From assembly GCF_003994475.1 (NCBI RefSeq), contig NZ_RZNY01000007.1, positions 124,001 through 188,000 of the forward strand: a stretch of DNA of 64,000 bases. Direction: 5' to 3'. The stretch's first letter is position 1; the number at the start of each line of letters is the position of its first letter. The notes beneath the pieces are model-generated. The model was not told where the DNA came from and did no database searches. It saw nothing but the letters and a program-made list of their open reading frames with translations. Positions 1 to 8,631 of this stretch are shown here, in pieces. A program made the position numbers and the translations under genes. This DNA comes from Paenibacillus anaericanus (lineage in GTDB: Bacteria > Bacillota > Bacilli > Paenibacillales > Paenibacillaceae).

Positions 1-613
1 AGACCCCGATGATGCCATTATGCAATTCTTCATTTCTTATCTGTAGATTATCATTCGTTGCCAAATGGAATAGTGCCGCTGCTCCTTCAACCGATACAAC
101 TGCTCGGCGAACGATCACTCGCACCGTCTTTCCGCGAAGCTCAGGAGTGGATAAGAACGTCACTTCATGTTCACCTACAAGACGTTCCTCAAAGGCTTTA
201 TGGAAAGAAACAAATGTACGGACAGGTAAACCGGTCCCGATTATGTATTCCACCTCTTCCTTCCCTCCATCAGTAGAAGGATAGGCTTTGCCTGTAAGTG
301 CAGCAAGAGCAAGCGCTGTTAATGCTATGACCAGCGATTGGTCACTGGTTGCTTTATTATCTGTCTCTTCAAGCTCTGAGTTATCCTGATCCTCAATGGC
401 CAGTAATCCAACAAAATATCGTTCATTGCTCTTCTTCAATTTGGGACTGTAAATTCTTACGTCCAAAGCCTTAATTGGTGAATCTTCCTCTTGTAACACA
501 TGCCGATCATAACCGGGTGAGACTATACTTGGAATAATAATGGGCTGCTGCGAGCCGTCGACTACTACTTTGACACTATCATTCCCTACGTCAATTCCGG
601 CAAACCTAATCAT
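1..613 (-). CDS. ParM/StbA-like actin-family ATPase (5' part; 3' end outside window)
   Basis: Read on the minus strand, an open frame of about 204 codons runs from an ATG at 613 off the left edge. A GAGGAGGG ribosome binding site lies a few bases upstream. The protein begins MIRFAGIDVGNDSVKVVV, the phosphate-1 loop of actin/Hsp70-fold ATPases, followed by the N-terminal actin-like domain usual in ParM/StbA proteins, including a conserved IIGTGLPV stretch near residue 135. Such proteins form filaments that segregate plasmids; chromosomal copies are common in Paenibacillus-type genomes, with mostly unknown roles. It is divergent from the M23/bactofilin pair. The ATPase C-terminal half is not visible, so completeness cannot be judged. 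Confidence 0.75.
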   Translation of the reverse strand, partial: MIRFAGIDVGNDSVKVVVDGSQQPIIIPSIVSPGYDRHVLQEEDSPIKALDVRIYSPKLKKSNERYFVGLLAIEDQDNSELEETDNKATSDQSLVIALTALALAALTGKAYPSTDGGKEEVEYIIGTGLPVRTFVSFHKAFEERLVGEHEVTFLSTPELRGKTVRVIVRRAVVSVEGAAALFHLATNDNLQIRNEELHNGIIGV

Positions 614-863
614 AAATTCCCTCCTCGTTAAATGTACAGTACTTAAAGACACAAAGTTAAATACTCATTTCATGTAATTCCGCTTTTATTCGACAAAATC
701 CTTCTTTTGCCAAAAATTCTGGAACATTTTTTTTCGAAATAGAAGGTATTTAAGACTATTTGCCGAATAAAGTTAAGTGGCGCAAGGAAATTAATCCCAC
801 AAAGTATATTTAAATGGTGTTCATCATTGACCCATCACCGATAGATTCAGGAGGAAATGTACA

Positions 864-1889
864 ATGAAATTGAGGTTTAAACCTACTAACAAGCGGTATA
901 CCATTATGATTGTGCCAGAGGGCACAAACCCGGTATTCCGTTTTAAACTACGTTCAACTACCCTGATAGTAGCCTCTACCACAGTGATAGTTCTGTTCAT
1001 CATATCCATGGTATTGTTATCCATAAATAGAGGTAACTCAAATGTAATTACTTCTCTAGAAACGGAACTCTCTCGTTCCTCAGATCGTCTTCAAACTACA
1101 GTTGACGACAAAGAAAAGGCCATTGATAAATTGCTATCCGAATTACTCGAGCTTTCAGAGAAGTCCAAGAGTATCGAAGCAAAGATGATCGAACTAGAGA
1201 CGCTTGAAGCTGAACTGAAATCCATCACTAATGGTAGTAGCACGGATAAACTAGCTAGCTCAAATGTTAAACTCTCCTCAGAACCCTCTCAAGATTCTCT
1301 GGAAGAAAGTGATGGGATGGGCGGTGAAGATATCCCTTTATCCGATGAGGATGTTCTTTCCTTGATCCAAGAGACGAAAGAGAGCATTAGTAATTCACTG
1401 ACTGAAATGCCTGACTTACAAGCTCGATTGGAGAAGGCAAAAGTAACCATCGAAGATTACAAGAAAATGATGACCATTCTCCCAACCTTCTGGCCTACGA
1501 TTTCAACAAGAACTACATCTGATTTTGGAAGTCGTAAAGATCCCTTCACCGGAAGGCTTACTCTCCACAGTGGACTGGATATTGGTGGACAAACCGGGGA
1601 TCCCATATACGCTGCTGCAAATGGAACGGTTACAGATGTTGGATATAGCTCCGCTCGCGGAAATTTTGTAACGATCTCTCATCCTTCAGGACTAGAGACC
1701 AATTACCTCCATATGAAAATCGTTACAACAACCAAAGGAACGAAGGTCAACCAAGGTGATACCATAGGGCAACTTGGTTCAACGGGTCGAAGCACAGGGC
1801 CTCACTTGCATTTTGAAGTTGTTAAGAACGGATCAACAATTAACCCCGAAATATACTTAAGTAAGCCTGGAGAGGACGTTGGATTGTAA
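864..1889 (+). CDS. Membrane-anchored M23 metallopeptidase, bactofilin partner (copy 1)
   Basis: A 341-residue protein with a short cytoplasmic N-terminus, one membrane segment (about residues 32-54), a charged coiled-coil region (about 60-130), a linker, and a C-terminal LytM/M23 endopeptidase domain. The zinc ligands are intact: HxxxD at His235/Asp239 and HLH at 314-316. It should cut peptidoglycan cross-bridges on the outer face of the membrane. The start has an AGGAGG site. Its stop overlaps the bactofilin start (TAATG), so the two are translationally coupled. M23 peptidase/bactofilin pairs are known in several phyla, where the bactofilin scaffold localises the peptidase to shape the cell. 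A paralogous pair lies at 10.2-11.6 kb. Confidence 0.85.
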   Translation: MKLRFKPTNKRYTIMIVPEGTNPVFRFKLRSTTLIVASTTVIVLFIISMVLLSINRGNSNVITSLETELSRSSDRLQTTVDDKEKAIDKLLSELLELSEKSKSIEAKMIELETLEAELKSITNGSSTDKLASSNVKLSSEPSQDSLEESDGMGGEDIPLSDEDVLSLIQETKESISNSLTEMPDLQARLEKAKVTIEDYKKMMTILPTFWPTISTRTTSDFGSRKDPFTGRLTLHSGLDIGGQTGDPIYAAANGTVTDVGYSSARGNFVTISHPSGLETNYLHMKIVTTTKGTKVNQGDTIGQLGSTGRSTGPHLHFEVVKNGSTINPEIYLSKPGEDVGL

Positions 1890-2365
1890 TGTTTAAGAGT
1901 AAAAGTAAAAGTAAGGATGTAAAGCTGGACCCTAATACGACGGATACGATAATTGGTACAGGGAGTATTTTTGAAGGAAAAATTAAATCCGATGCTGGGA
2001 TTCGGGTAGAAGGACAAATTACTGGAGATATCGATTGCGAGGGTGATGTCACTGTCGGCGAGAATGGACAAGTTCACTCCAATATTATTGCTAGAAATAT
2101 CATTATTGCTGGTACTGTGACCGGAAACGTGCAAGCAAGAAGCAAGTTATCCATTACTTCCAAAGGCAAGCTATATGGCAACATCAAATCAACTACTCTT
2201 TCTATAGAGGAAGGTAGTATATTTGAAGGAAATAGCCAGATGGAGAACATAACCCAATCCGAAGCAGTTAAGTTAGAAGTCGCCGCAGCAATCGCCGAAC
2301 CTGTCGCCCCTGTGAAAGGGAATGCTAAACAGGTAGAAGAAGAAGTTACTTATAAGACTTGGTAG
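1889..2365 (+). CDS. Bactofilin (polymer-forming cytoskeletal protein, copy 1)
   Basis: 158 residues. A short basic N-terminus (MFKSKSKSK) is followed by the DUF583/bactofilin beta-helix core (about residues 18-115), with its repeating pattern of Gly, Ile and Val such as GTGSIFEGKI, VEGQITGDI and GTVTGNV. A short Ala/Val-rich tail follows. Bactofilins self-assemble without nucleotide into membrane-associated filaments. The ATG overlaps the peptidase stop by one base, which supports a joint role in cell shape or envelope remodelling. Confidence 0.9.
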   Translation: MFKSKSKSKDVKLDPNTTDTIIGTGSIFEGKIKSDAGIRVEGQITGDIDCEGDVTVGENGQVHSNIIARNIIIAGTVTGNVQARSKLSITSKGKLYGNIKSTTLSIEEGSIFEGNSQMENITQSEAVKLEVAAAIAEPVAPVKGNAKQVEEEVTYKTW

Positions 2366-2412
2366 TCAAACTGTTTCAACCCCTAATTGTTAATTATGAT
2401 GCCTGACAAATT

Positions 2413-2459
2413 GAAAGAGGCTCGCACAACGGTTCTCCAACCGAATGCGGGCCTCTTTC
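2413..2459. terminator. Bidirectional intrinsic terminator between bactofilin and tsaD
   Basis: A long inverted repeat with arms GAAAGAGGCtCGCA and TGCGgGCCTCTTTC lies between the converging bactofilin and tsaD genes. The T-tracts on either side are weak, so efficiency is uncertain. Confidence 0.65.
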
Positions 2460-2493
2460 ACATCTATTGAACAAGATGATTTAGACAAATTAA

Positions 2494-3567
2494 CTATGTT
2501 GCTACCGACCATTCCTCTAACGAAAGCGAAGGCTCTGCCTTAAGCGCCAGGTCTGAGAATTCACCATTCTTCCATTTCAAGTAAGCCGCAGCACCAATCA
2601 TAGCAGCGTTATCTGTACAATACACTAGTGGTGGAATCAAGAGTGGAATCTCTTCCTTCTGACAACGCTCGCTTAAAGCTGCACGCAGGCCACGGTTAGC
2701 TGCAACCCCGCCACATAATAGAAGCTGTACCGCACTAGTCTCTCCTATTGCACGGACGGCCTTTTCCACTAACACTTCAATCACGGATTCCTGGAATCCG
2801 CGTGCAATAGCCGGATGAAACTCATTCTCCCCACGCATCCGGTGCTGATTAACCGTGTTCAACACAGCCGATTTCAGACCACTGAAGCTAAAATCATAAC
2901 TACCTGGTTCGAGCCAAGCGCGCGGTAAAGTTTCTACTTCCTCAGATTCGCATGCAAGCTTGTCTACATAGGGTCCTCCTGGATAAGGGAATCCGAGGGC
3001 TCGCGCGACTTTATCATAGGCTTCTCCTACAGCATCATCTCGGGTCCGGCCGATAAGCTTAAAGCTTCCTTCTTTCTCCATCAACACAAGTTCCGTATGT
3101 CCACCAGACACAACAAGCGCCATACAAGGATAGAGAATCTCATTGGTTAGTTGATTTGCATAGATATGACCCGCAATATGATGCGTTCCTATCAGTGGTT
3201 TATCGAGTGCGAATGCAAGACTTTTTGCAGCCATAATCCCAACGAGCAATGCACCTACAAGTCCCGGACCTTCCGTAACTGCGATAGCTGACAGTTTCTC
3301 TGGTGGAATCCCTGCCTGCTGAATCGCCTCTTCTAGAATCAGAGTAATGCTCTCCACGTGCTTACGCGAAGCTACCTCCGGCACAACCCCACCAAAAGCT
3401 TTGTGTGTTTCAATCTGACTTGCAATTACATTCGACAATACCACGTTCCCATTCTTTATAACGGCTGCTGAAGTTTCATCACAGCTTGTCTCGACCGCCA
3501 GAATATAGCAATCTTGTGGCTCATCTATGTTCATCTCAACAGCTGATTCTAAATTCATTAGTCCCAT
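2494..3567 (-). CDS. tsaD: tRNA N6-adenosine threonylcarbamoyltransferase TsaD
   Basis: 357 residues, last gene of the t6A operon. TsaD transfers the threonylcarbamoyl group to A37 of ANN-decoding tRNAs, together with TsaB and TsaE. The N-terminal [15 protein letters not shown] phosphate motif, the metal-binding HHIAGH motif (near residue 130) and the [10 protein letters not shown] motif near the C-terminus are all present. It overlaps rimI by 10 bp, with a GAGGAAGGA site inside rimI giving the start. A downstream Met (MNIDEPQ) is a less likely start. Length matches the family. Confidence 0.95.
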   Translation of the reverse strand: MGLMNLESAVEMNIDEPQDCYILAVETSCDETSAAVIKNGNVVLSNVIASQIETHKAFGGVVPEVASRKHVESITLILEEAIQQAGIPPEKLSAIAVTEGPGLVGALLVGIMAAKSLAFALDKPLIGTHHIAGHIYANQLTNEILYPCMALVVSGGHTELVLMEKEGSFKLIGRTRDDAVGEAYDKVARALGFPYPGGPYVDKLACESEEVETLPRAWLEPGSYDFSFSGLKSAVLNTVNQHRMRGENEFHPAIARGFQESVIEVLVEKAVRAIGETSAVQLLLCGGVAANRGLRAALSERCQKEEIPLLIPPLVYCTDNAAMIGAAAYLKWKNGEFSDLALKAEPSLSLEEWSVAT

Positions 3568-4073
3568 TCGCTTCCTTCCTCTTCTTCACCGTACTCCCGC
3601 TGTGGTAGTTCACACCACATGATCACCGCGTCCTCATGATTATCGGAATAATAGCCCTTCCGAGTGCCCACGGGATAGAAACCAAACTTACTATACAATG
3701 ATTGGGCCGCTAAATTGGAAATTCGTACTTCCAACGTCATCCGGAGCATACCGAGTTCAATCGCCCAATCCATCATAGCTCTTAGGAGTCTTTTACCTAA
3801 ACCGAGTCCACGATAGACGGTCCTTATTGCAATATTCGTAACGTGAGATTCATCCACGATATTCCACATGCCTGCATATCCAATCAGGCTACCTTTATGT
3901 TCCATCACAAGGTAACGCGCAAAATGATTATGCGTCAATTCATTACGGAAGGCTTCCTCACTCCAAGGAAGTGTAAATGCTTCATGCTCAATGAGCATAA
4001 TATCCGGTATATCTTCCATCGTCATGTTACGGAGAATAATTTCTTCTGGATCTATTACCTTTAACGCGGCCAT
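3558..4073 (-). CDS. rimI: Ribosomal protein S18-alanine N-acetyltransferase RimI
   Basis: 171-residue GNAT acetyltransferase with the acetyl-CoA loop R-x-x-G-x-G ([10 protein letters not shown], near residue 95) and the C-terminal [13 protein letters not shown] segment typical of RimI. It sits in the conserved tsaE-tsaB-rimI-tsaD order, which supports the assignment over other GNAT proteins. A GGGAGGAATTGAAGT leader precedes the ATG. Confidence 0.9.
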   Translation of the reverse strand: MAALKVIDPEEIILRNMTMEDIPDIMLIEHEAFTLPWSEEAFRNELTHNHFARYLVMEHKGSLIGYAGMWNIVDESHVTNIAIRTVYRGLGLGKRLLRAMMDWAIELGMLRMTLEVRISNLAAQSLYSKFGFYPVGTRKGYYSDNHEDAVIMWCELPQREYGEEEEGSEWD

Positions 4074-4087
4074 ACTTCAATTCCTCC

Positions 4088-4918
4088 CTATGCGTTGCGA
4101 AGCCGAACAGCTTCCGCCTCAGCCAATTGAGTATAATTAGGCTCCAAAGAATGTACATCTGCTCTTTCGCCAGTTAAGAAGTGGTCCGCACCACAAAGTC
4201 CAACCCATATACCCTCTAACTCATAAGACATAATATGAAGGCTTTCTCCTAGCAGATTACGTAGTTCTTCCGCTGCAGCTTCATGCTGCGCAGTTTCGCC
4301 AACAAACCATACAGCGCTTGGTCTTTGCTCCGGGGTCAGCGTCATAATCTTTGCAGCCAGTTCCTGACACCAAACGTCCATGAGCCGGACCGCATCCTTC
4401 TCCAAACGGCGTGGTAAATTCCCTTCCCTCGCAGCAAAGAGTGCAGTATAAACTTGCCCACGCCTTGCATCTACTAGAGGTATGATCCAGTCCTCATCCG
4501 AATGGGTTACCCCATCATCCACGTTCGACTCAGCAGGCAGTGGCTTGATGCTCGTTGCATCCTGCTTCGTACCGTTCGCCCAGCCGCCAAGCGCTGTTGA
4601 TTCCAAACTTGATAACCCAGTTACAGGCAGTTGTAACGCCCATGCCAGTGTCTTGGCCGTAGTTACCGCAATCCGGATCCCTGTGTATGAACCTGGACCC
4701 ACACCTACAGCAATTCCATCCAAGTCATTTCGGCTTACCCCTGCTGCATCCAGACAATCTTGAATTGCTGTAACTAAAAAAGCTGAATGATTACGTTCAG
4801 CAAGGATATTCACTTGCGCTAGCAGCCTGTCATTCTCCATAACGGCAACCGCCAAAGAGGACGTCGATGTATCAAACGCCAATAACCGCTGCAGCGGTTG
4901 TTGTTCGTGATTATTCAT
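4088..4918 (-). CDS. tsaB: t6A biosynthesis scaffold/protease-like protein TsaB
   Basis: 276 residues, ASKHA fold, N-terminal LLAFDTSTSSLAVAV motif. The GVGPGSYTGIRIAVTTAKTLAW signature of TsaB/YeaZ lies near residues 71-91. TsaB dimerises with TsaD and recruits TsaE. Around residues 122-145 there is an acidic, poorly conserved-looking insertion, which makes it somewhat longer than the roughly 230 residues common in the family. It lies 6 bp after tsaE and 14 bp before rimI, consistent with one transcript. Confidence 0.93.
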   Translation of the reverse strand: MNNHEQQPLQRLLAFDTSTSSLAVAVMENDRLLAQVNILAERNHSAFLVTAIQDCLDAAGVSRNDLDGIAVGVGPGSYTGIRIAVTTAKTLAWALQLPVTGLSSLESTALGGWANGTKQDATSIKPLPAESNVDDGVTHSDEDWIIPLVDARRGQVYTALFAAREGNLPRRLEKDAVRLMDVWCQELAAKIMTLTPEQRPSAVWFVGETAQHEAAAEELRNLLGESLHIMSYELEGIWVGLCGADHFLTGERADVHSLEPNYTQLAEAEAVRLRNA

Positions 4919-4924
4919 TTTTTG

Positions 4925-5410
4925 TTAAACCCCATTTTCTTTCAGAATCTTCGTCCATTGTTCATAGCGTTTACCACGCCCGATCAAAGTCATCCGCCGC
5001 TTATTCTCTGTCACCGTCTCCACATAAATGTGCAGTATCTCCGGTGGAAGAATATCCTCAATCAGACTAGCCCATTCCACCAGCGTCACACCATGTCCAT
5101 AAAAATATTCATCCAGCCCAAGTTCATCTGCTTCTGCCTGGGACAGCCGATAGACATCCATATGATAAAAAGGCAATCGGCCTTCATATTCCTTAATCAG
5201 TGTAAAAGTTGGACTGTTCACTGTGTCCTTTACGTTCAAATGCTTAGCGAACAACTGGGCAAAGGCCGTTTTCCCTGCTCCTAAATCCCCATCCAGCGCA
5301 ATAACAGTCCCTGGTTCAGCTTTGTTCGCAAGAAACGCCGCCAACTTCTCCGTTCCATTCAAATCTTGCGCTTCATATACAAATTGTGCAGAAGCTTTAT
5401 CAAATTCCAT
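4925..5410 (-). CDS. tsaE: t6A biosynthesis ATPase TsaE
   Basis: About 161 residues. P-loop GDLGAGKTAFAQ (Walker A), FTLIKEYEG, YHMDVYRL and LVEWASLI motifs mark the TsaE/YjeE family, the ATPase that cycles the TsaB-TsaD complex. I place the start at the ATG (5410) after AAAGGTGG. A GTG 15 bp upstream overlaps that site and is less likely. It is the first gene of the operon; the promoter must lie in 5411-5653, shared with the divergent ku gene. Confidence 0.93.
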   Translation of the reverse strand: MEFDKASAQFVYEAQDLNGTEKLAAFLANKAEPGTVIALDGDLGAGKTAFAQLFAKHLNVKDTVNSPTFTLIKEYEGRLPFYHMDVYRLSQAEADELGLDEYFYGHGVTLVEWASLIEDILPPEILHIYVETVTENKRRMTLIGRGKRYEQWTKILKENGV

Positions 5411-5576
5411 TTCCGTTTTTACCACCTTTTAATCAACCGCCAACTAAAGTGAGAATACCCTCTTAGCGGTTTACTGAAATGCGTACCGTACTAACAAAAA
5501 AACGTATGTCCCCATTATATCGGTCCATCGCAGGACCCGCAAGGACCGAAGCAATCAGTACACTCGGCAACCCAGA

Positions 5577-5605
5577 ACATAGAAATACATTTTGTAACCA
5601 TACTA
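5577..5605 (+). promoter_or_regulatory. Candidate sigma-G (forespore) promoter for ku
   Basis: ACATA at 5577-5581 is separated by exactly 17 bp from CATACTA at 5599-5605. The family consensus for sigma-G is roughly GHATR, 17-18 bp, CATWHTA, so the -10 matches fully and the -35 matches four of five. The ATG of ku follows about 45 bases downstream. In Bacillus subtilis the ku-ligD operon is known to be sigma-G controlled, which agrees. Not proven here. Confidence 0.45.
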
Positions 5606-5653
5606 ATGAAGACAACTAATCAAATCATCCTTTAAGAAAGGGGTTCCGTCTAT

Positions 5654-6577
5654 ATGCACACCGTCTGGAAAGGAGCCATCAGCTTTGGGCTAGTACATGT
5701 TCCAGTTAAAATGTTCTCTGCAACTGAAGACAAAGACATTTCAATGAAATACATTCATAAAAAATGCGGCAGCCCCCTTGCCTATGTCAGACGTTGCCCA
5801 ACTTGTGATGTCGATGTCGAATGGGGTGAAATTTCAAAGGGGTATGAATACGAAAAGGGGAAATACGTACTATTTGAAAAGGAAGAATTAGAGCAACTCT
5901 CCGCTCAATCCCAGAAGAGTATCACCATCTTGGATTTTGTTGATTTGGAAGAAATTGATCCAATCTACTTCCAGAAGACGTATTACCTTTCTCCCGATCA
6001 AGCCGGTTCGAATGCCTATCAACTCCTGCTCGAAGCCATGCGGCAAAGTGGTAAGATTGGCATCGCCAAAATCGCCATTCGCTCCAAAAGTAGCCTAGCA
6101 GCCATTCGTGTCATGGACGGATGTTTGGCGGTGGAGACTATTTTCTACCCGGATGAAATTCGGCCTATTTCACAAGTGCCTAATCTGCCTGAAGGTGCCG
6201 TTGTCAATGAAAAGGAACTATCCATGGCTAAGCTACTAATTGAGCAACTGTCTACTCCGTTTCATCCGGATAAATATACCGATGATTATCGGGGAAGTTT
6301 GTTGAAGCTTATTGAACAAAAAGTGGCTGGTGAAGAGATTAGTCTTGCCCCTGCCAAACCGGAGAGTAATGTAATTGACTTGATGGCCGCGCTACAAGCT
6401 AGCATTCAAGCCGTCAAACCCGTCATTGCCACTGACCCCGGTCCCGCCCCGAAAAAGCGGACACGTAAAGCAGCAACTACGAAATCGGCTGAAGCTGATA
6501 CAGACCAAAAAGCCGCCATAGTCCCCAAACCCAAACGCAGGACTGGAAGCAAGGCGGCTAACAAAACAATCTCATAA
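5654..6577 (+). CDS. ku: Bacterial Ku protein (non-homologous end joining)
   Basis: 307 residues beginning MHTVWKGAISFGLVHVPVKM, the hallmark start of bacterial Ku. The core DNA-clamp domain runs to about residue 250, including a CPTCD cysteine cluster near 50. The C-terminal tail (about 260-307) is rich in Lys, Arg, Ala and Thr, as in Ku proteins whose basic tail binds DNA and recruits LigD. It faces the ligase gene tail to tail with only 7 bp between the stop codons. A sigma-G-like promoter precedes it, which would put repair capacity into spores. Confidence 0.95.
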   Translation: MHTVWKGAISFGLVHVPVKMFSATEDKDISMKYIHKKCGSPLAYVRRCPTCDVDVEWGEISKGYEYEKGKYVLFEKEELEQLSAQSQKSITILDFVDLEEIDPIYFQKTYYLSPDQAGSNAYQLLLEAMRQSGKIGIAKIAIRSKSSLAAIRVMDGCLAVETIFYPDEIRPISQVPNLPEGAVVNEKELSMAKLLIEQLSTPFHPDKYTDDYRGSLLKLIEQKVAGEEISLAPAKPESNVIDLMAALQASIQAVKPVIATDPGPAPKKRTRKAATTKSAEADTDQKAAIVPKPKRRTGSKAANKTIS

Positions 6578-6584
6578 ACAAAGG

Positions 6585-7532
6585 TTACTCTATTTGTGTA
6601 ACGACACACATCTCCGGTGGCACAGTAGCCATTCCCTGAATAACAGGATGACGCATGGTCCCACCGGGGGTCCATTCCATAAATTGCACCTTTACACTAA
6701 GGGTCGGTTGAACCCATATGGCCCCTTTAACACGCTGAGGTTGATTAACAAACGGAGCGGTTTCTCTAATCATGGTTTGGATGATCTCCGTAAGCTCACG
6801 CAAATCCGCAACTTTTAACTTACCGCCTCCAGCATGTCCAATATAAATAAAATTCCCTTCTTGGTTGTATAGTCCAAGCAATAGAGCATTCACGATCCCA
6901 TCTCGATAAGTCACGCCACCAATTACTGCATACAAATCGTAACCGAGCTTTAACTTCTGCCATCTGGAATCCTTCCCACCAATCAGGTAGCTACTATCCA
7001 ATCGCTTGCAAACCATACCCTCCCAGCCTCGCTCCTTCATCACAGTAAACAGAGCCTCACCATCCTGTACATTAGGAACGAGTTGTAACGCAGAATGCGG
7101 AGTGATTATATTTTGCAGCAGCTGTTGTCGATGTTCAAGTGTCTCATTCGTTACCCATTGCCCGTTATAATACAAAATATCAAATATCATATATATAGCC
7201 AAAGTCCGCCCTACAGCGAATGAAATTTCCTGTTCCCTCCGCAAACTGTCGCGTTTCATAATCTCGTGAAAAGACGGTTTCCCTCCTGCCAAAGCGATCA
7301 TCTCTCCGTCCAAAATGACGGAATGTGCCTGACAATATGATGGTACATCGATAAATTCAGGATACTGCCTACTACGCTCGTTCCCTTTGCGATTAATGAG
7401 CCGGGTCTCATGTCCATCATAGTAGGTTAGTATTCTTACCCCATCCCACTTAACCTGAGCAACCCAGTTGCTTCCACTGGGGATCACCTCAGTACGCAAC
7501 GGCTCAAAAGGAGTTACTGGCTTCAATTCCAT
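6585..7532 (-). CDS. ATP-dependent DNA ligase, LigD-type ligase domain (standalone)
   Basis: 315 residues. Nucleotidyltransferase motif I KWDGVR (Lys28 is the predicted adenylated residue), LDGEMIAL, a GMVCKR motif and WQKLK are all visible, followed by an OB-fold with VKGAIWVQPTLSVKVQF. This is the ligase module of bacterial LigD without polymerase or phosphoesterase modules. It is encoded between ku and a separate polymerase gene. Start: ATG after GAGGTG. It seals breaks bridged by Ku. Confidence 0.9.
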   Translation of the reverse strand: MELKPVTPFEPLRTEVIPSGSNWVAQVKWDGVRILTYYDGHETRLINRKGNERSRQYPEFIDVPSYCQAHSVILDGEMIALAGGKPSFHEIMKRDSLRREQEISFAVGRTLAIYMIFDILYYNGQWVTNETLEHRQQLLQNIITPHSALQLVPNVQDGEALFTVMKERGWEGMVCKRLDSSYLIGGKDSRWQKLKLGYDLYAVIGGVTYRDGIVNALLLGLYNQEGNFIYIGHAGGGKLKVADLRELTEIIQTMIRETAPFVNQPQRVKGAIWVQPTLSVKVQFMEWTPGGTMRHPVIQGMATVPPEMCVVTQIE

Positions 7533-7715
7533 ACCTCAACACCTCATACTCATCCCTATTTCCCAAAAGTTTGCCCTTGGCTCCGGATTTCCATTCCCTC
7601 ATCCCTACTCATAGTTTTCCGTTCAACAGGTCACCCTACATTCAAAGCATTGATCCTTCCATAATTAGCGTTCAAAAAATCAAAAAGCTCTGAGAACTTG
7701 AAAGGAGTTAGCTAC

Positions 7716-8615
7716 ATGCCAAGAAGTATAAAAGGCACCATCACCATCGAAGGCGAAGAGGTATCGGTAACTAATCCAGATAAGTTGTTATGGCCCGAGG
7801 TTGGGATTAGCAAAATGATTTATTTAGAAAAGCTTACCGAACTATCCCCCTATTTACTCCGCTACTGTCATAATCGCCTCTTAACGACGATCCGGTATCC
7901 CGGAGGAATACACAGTAAATTTTTCTATCAGAAGAACGCACCAGAACCCTTACCTCTTTACGTAAAAACAATTCTGCACGAGAACATTCGTTATGTCGTA
8001 ATGAATAACCTTCCTACCCTATTATGGCTGGGAAATTTGGCCTCTATTGAGTTTCATCCATCCTTGCATTTTGTCGGAGAGACGCTACCTTGTGAGTGGA
8101 TCATTGACCTAGATCCTTCAGTAGAGGATGAGCCTCGGATCATGGAAGCCGCCCTCCATGTCGGAGAAGTTCTATCTTCATTAGGACTTAGCTCTGTACC
8201 CAAAACTTCAGGAGCCACGGGAGTCCAGATTATCGTGCCCGTCAAGTACGGAGTCACCTTTGAGCAGCTCCGTTCCATTGGCCATTTCGTGGCCCGCTAT
8301 GTAACCGAGAAACATCCTAAATTGTTCACTATCGAACGATTCAAGAAGGACCGCGGCGATAAAATCTACTTCGACTATTTACAGCATTACGCAGGAAAAA
8401 CATTGGCATCTCCTTATACCCCTCGCGCCCGCGTTGCTGCAAGTGTCTCAACACCTTTAACTTGGGAGGAAGTAGCACTTGATCCCCATCCTGCTGAATT
8501 CAACTTGCTCAATATAGGTGAACGTTTAAAAGTTCATGGAGATCTACTCCAATCGGTCGCGCCACAATCGGTTGAACTCATATTGAAGCATCTACAAAAT
8601 TTGTCCCATTCCTAA
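7716..8615 (+). CDS. NHEJ polymerase/primase, LigD-type PolDom (standalone)
   Basis: 299 residues from the ATG at 7716, placed by an AAAGGAG site 8 bases upstream (an upstream in-frame TTG overlaps that site and is rejected). The LigD archaeo-eukaryotic primase-type domain covers the whole protein: VTNPDKLLWPE near the start, the catalytic DLDPS metal motif near residue 130, and SGATGVQIIVP near 165. It would fill gaps or add nucleotides at ends held by Ku. It is divergent from the ligase gene. A weak sigma-G-like pair (ACATT, 17 bp, CATAATT, ending at 7666) lies upstream. Confidence 0.9.
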   Translation: MPRSIKGTITIEGEEVSVTNPDKLLWPEVGISKMIYLEKLTELSPYLLRYCHNRLLTTIRYPGGIHSKFFYQKNAPEPLPLYVKTILHENIRYVVMNNLPTLLWLGNLASIEFHPSLHFVGETLPCEWIIDLDPSVEDEPRIMEAALHVGEVLSSLGLSSVPKTSGATGVQIIVPVKYGVTFEQLRSIGHFVARYVTEKHPKLFTIERFKKDRGDKIYFDYLQHYAGKTLASPYTPRARVAASVSTPLTWEEVALDPHPAEFNLLNIGERLKVHGDLLQSVAPQSVELILKHLQNLSHS

Positions 8616-8631
8616 TCAGGGGAATCGCAGG

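Noticed and set aside
9-284. Plus-strand frames opposite the ParM-like gene
   Set aside because: The minus-strand frame has a strong ribosome binding site and a recognisable actin-like sequence.
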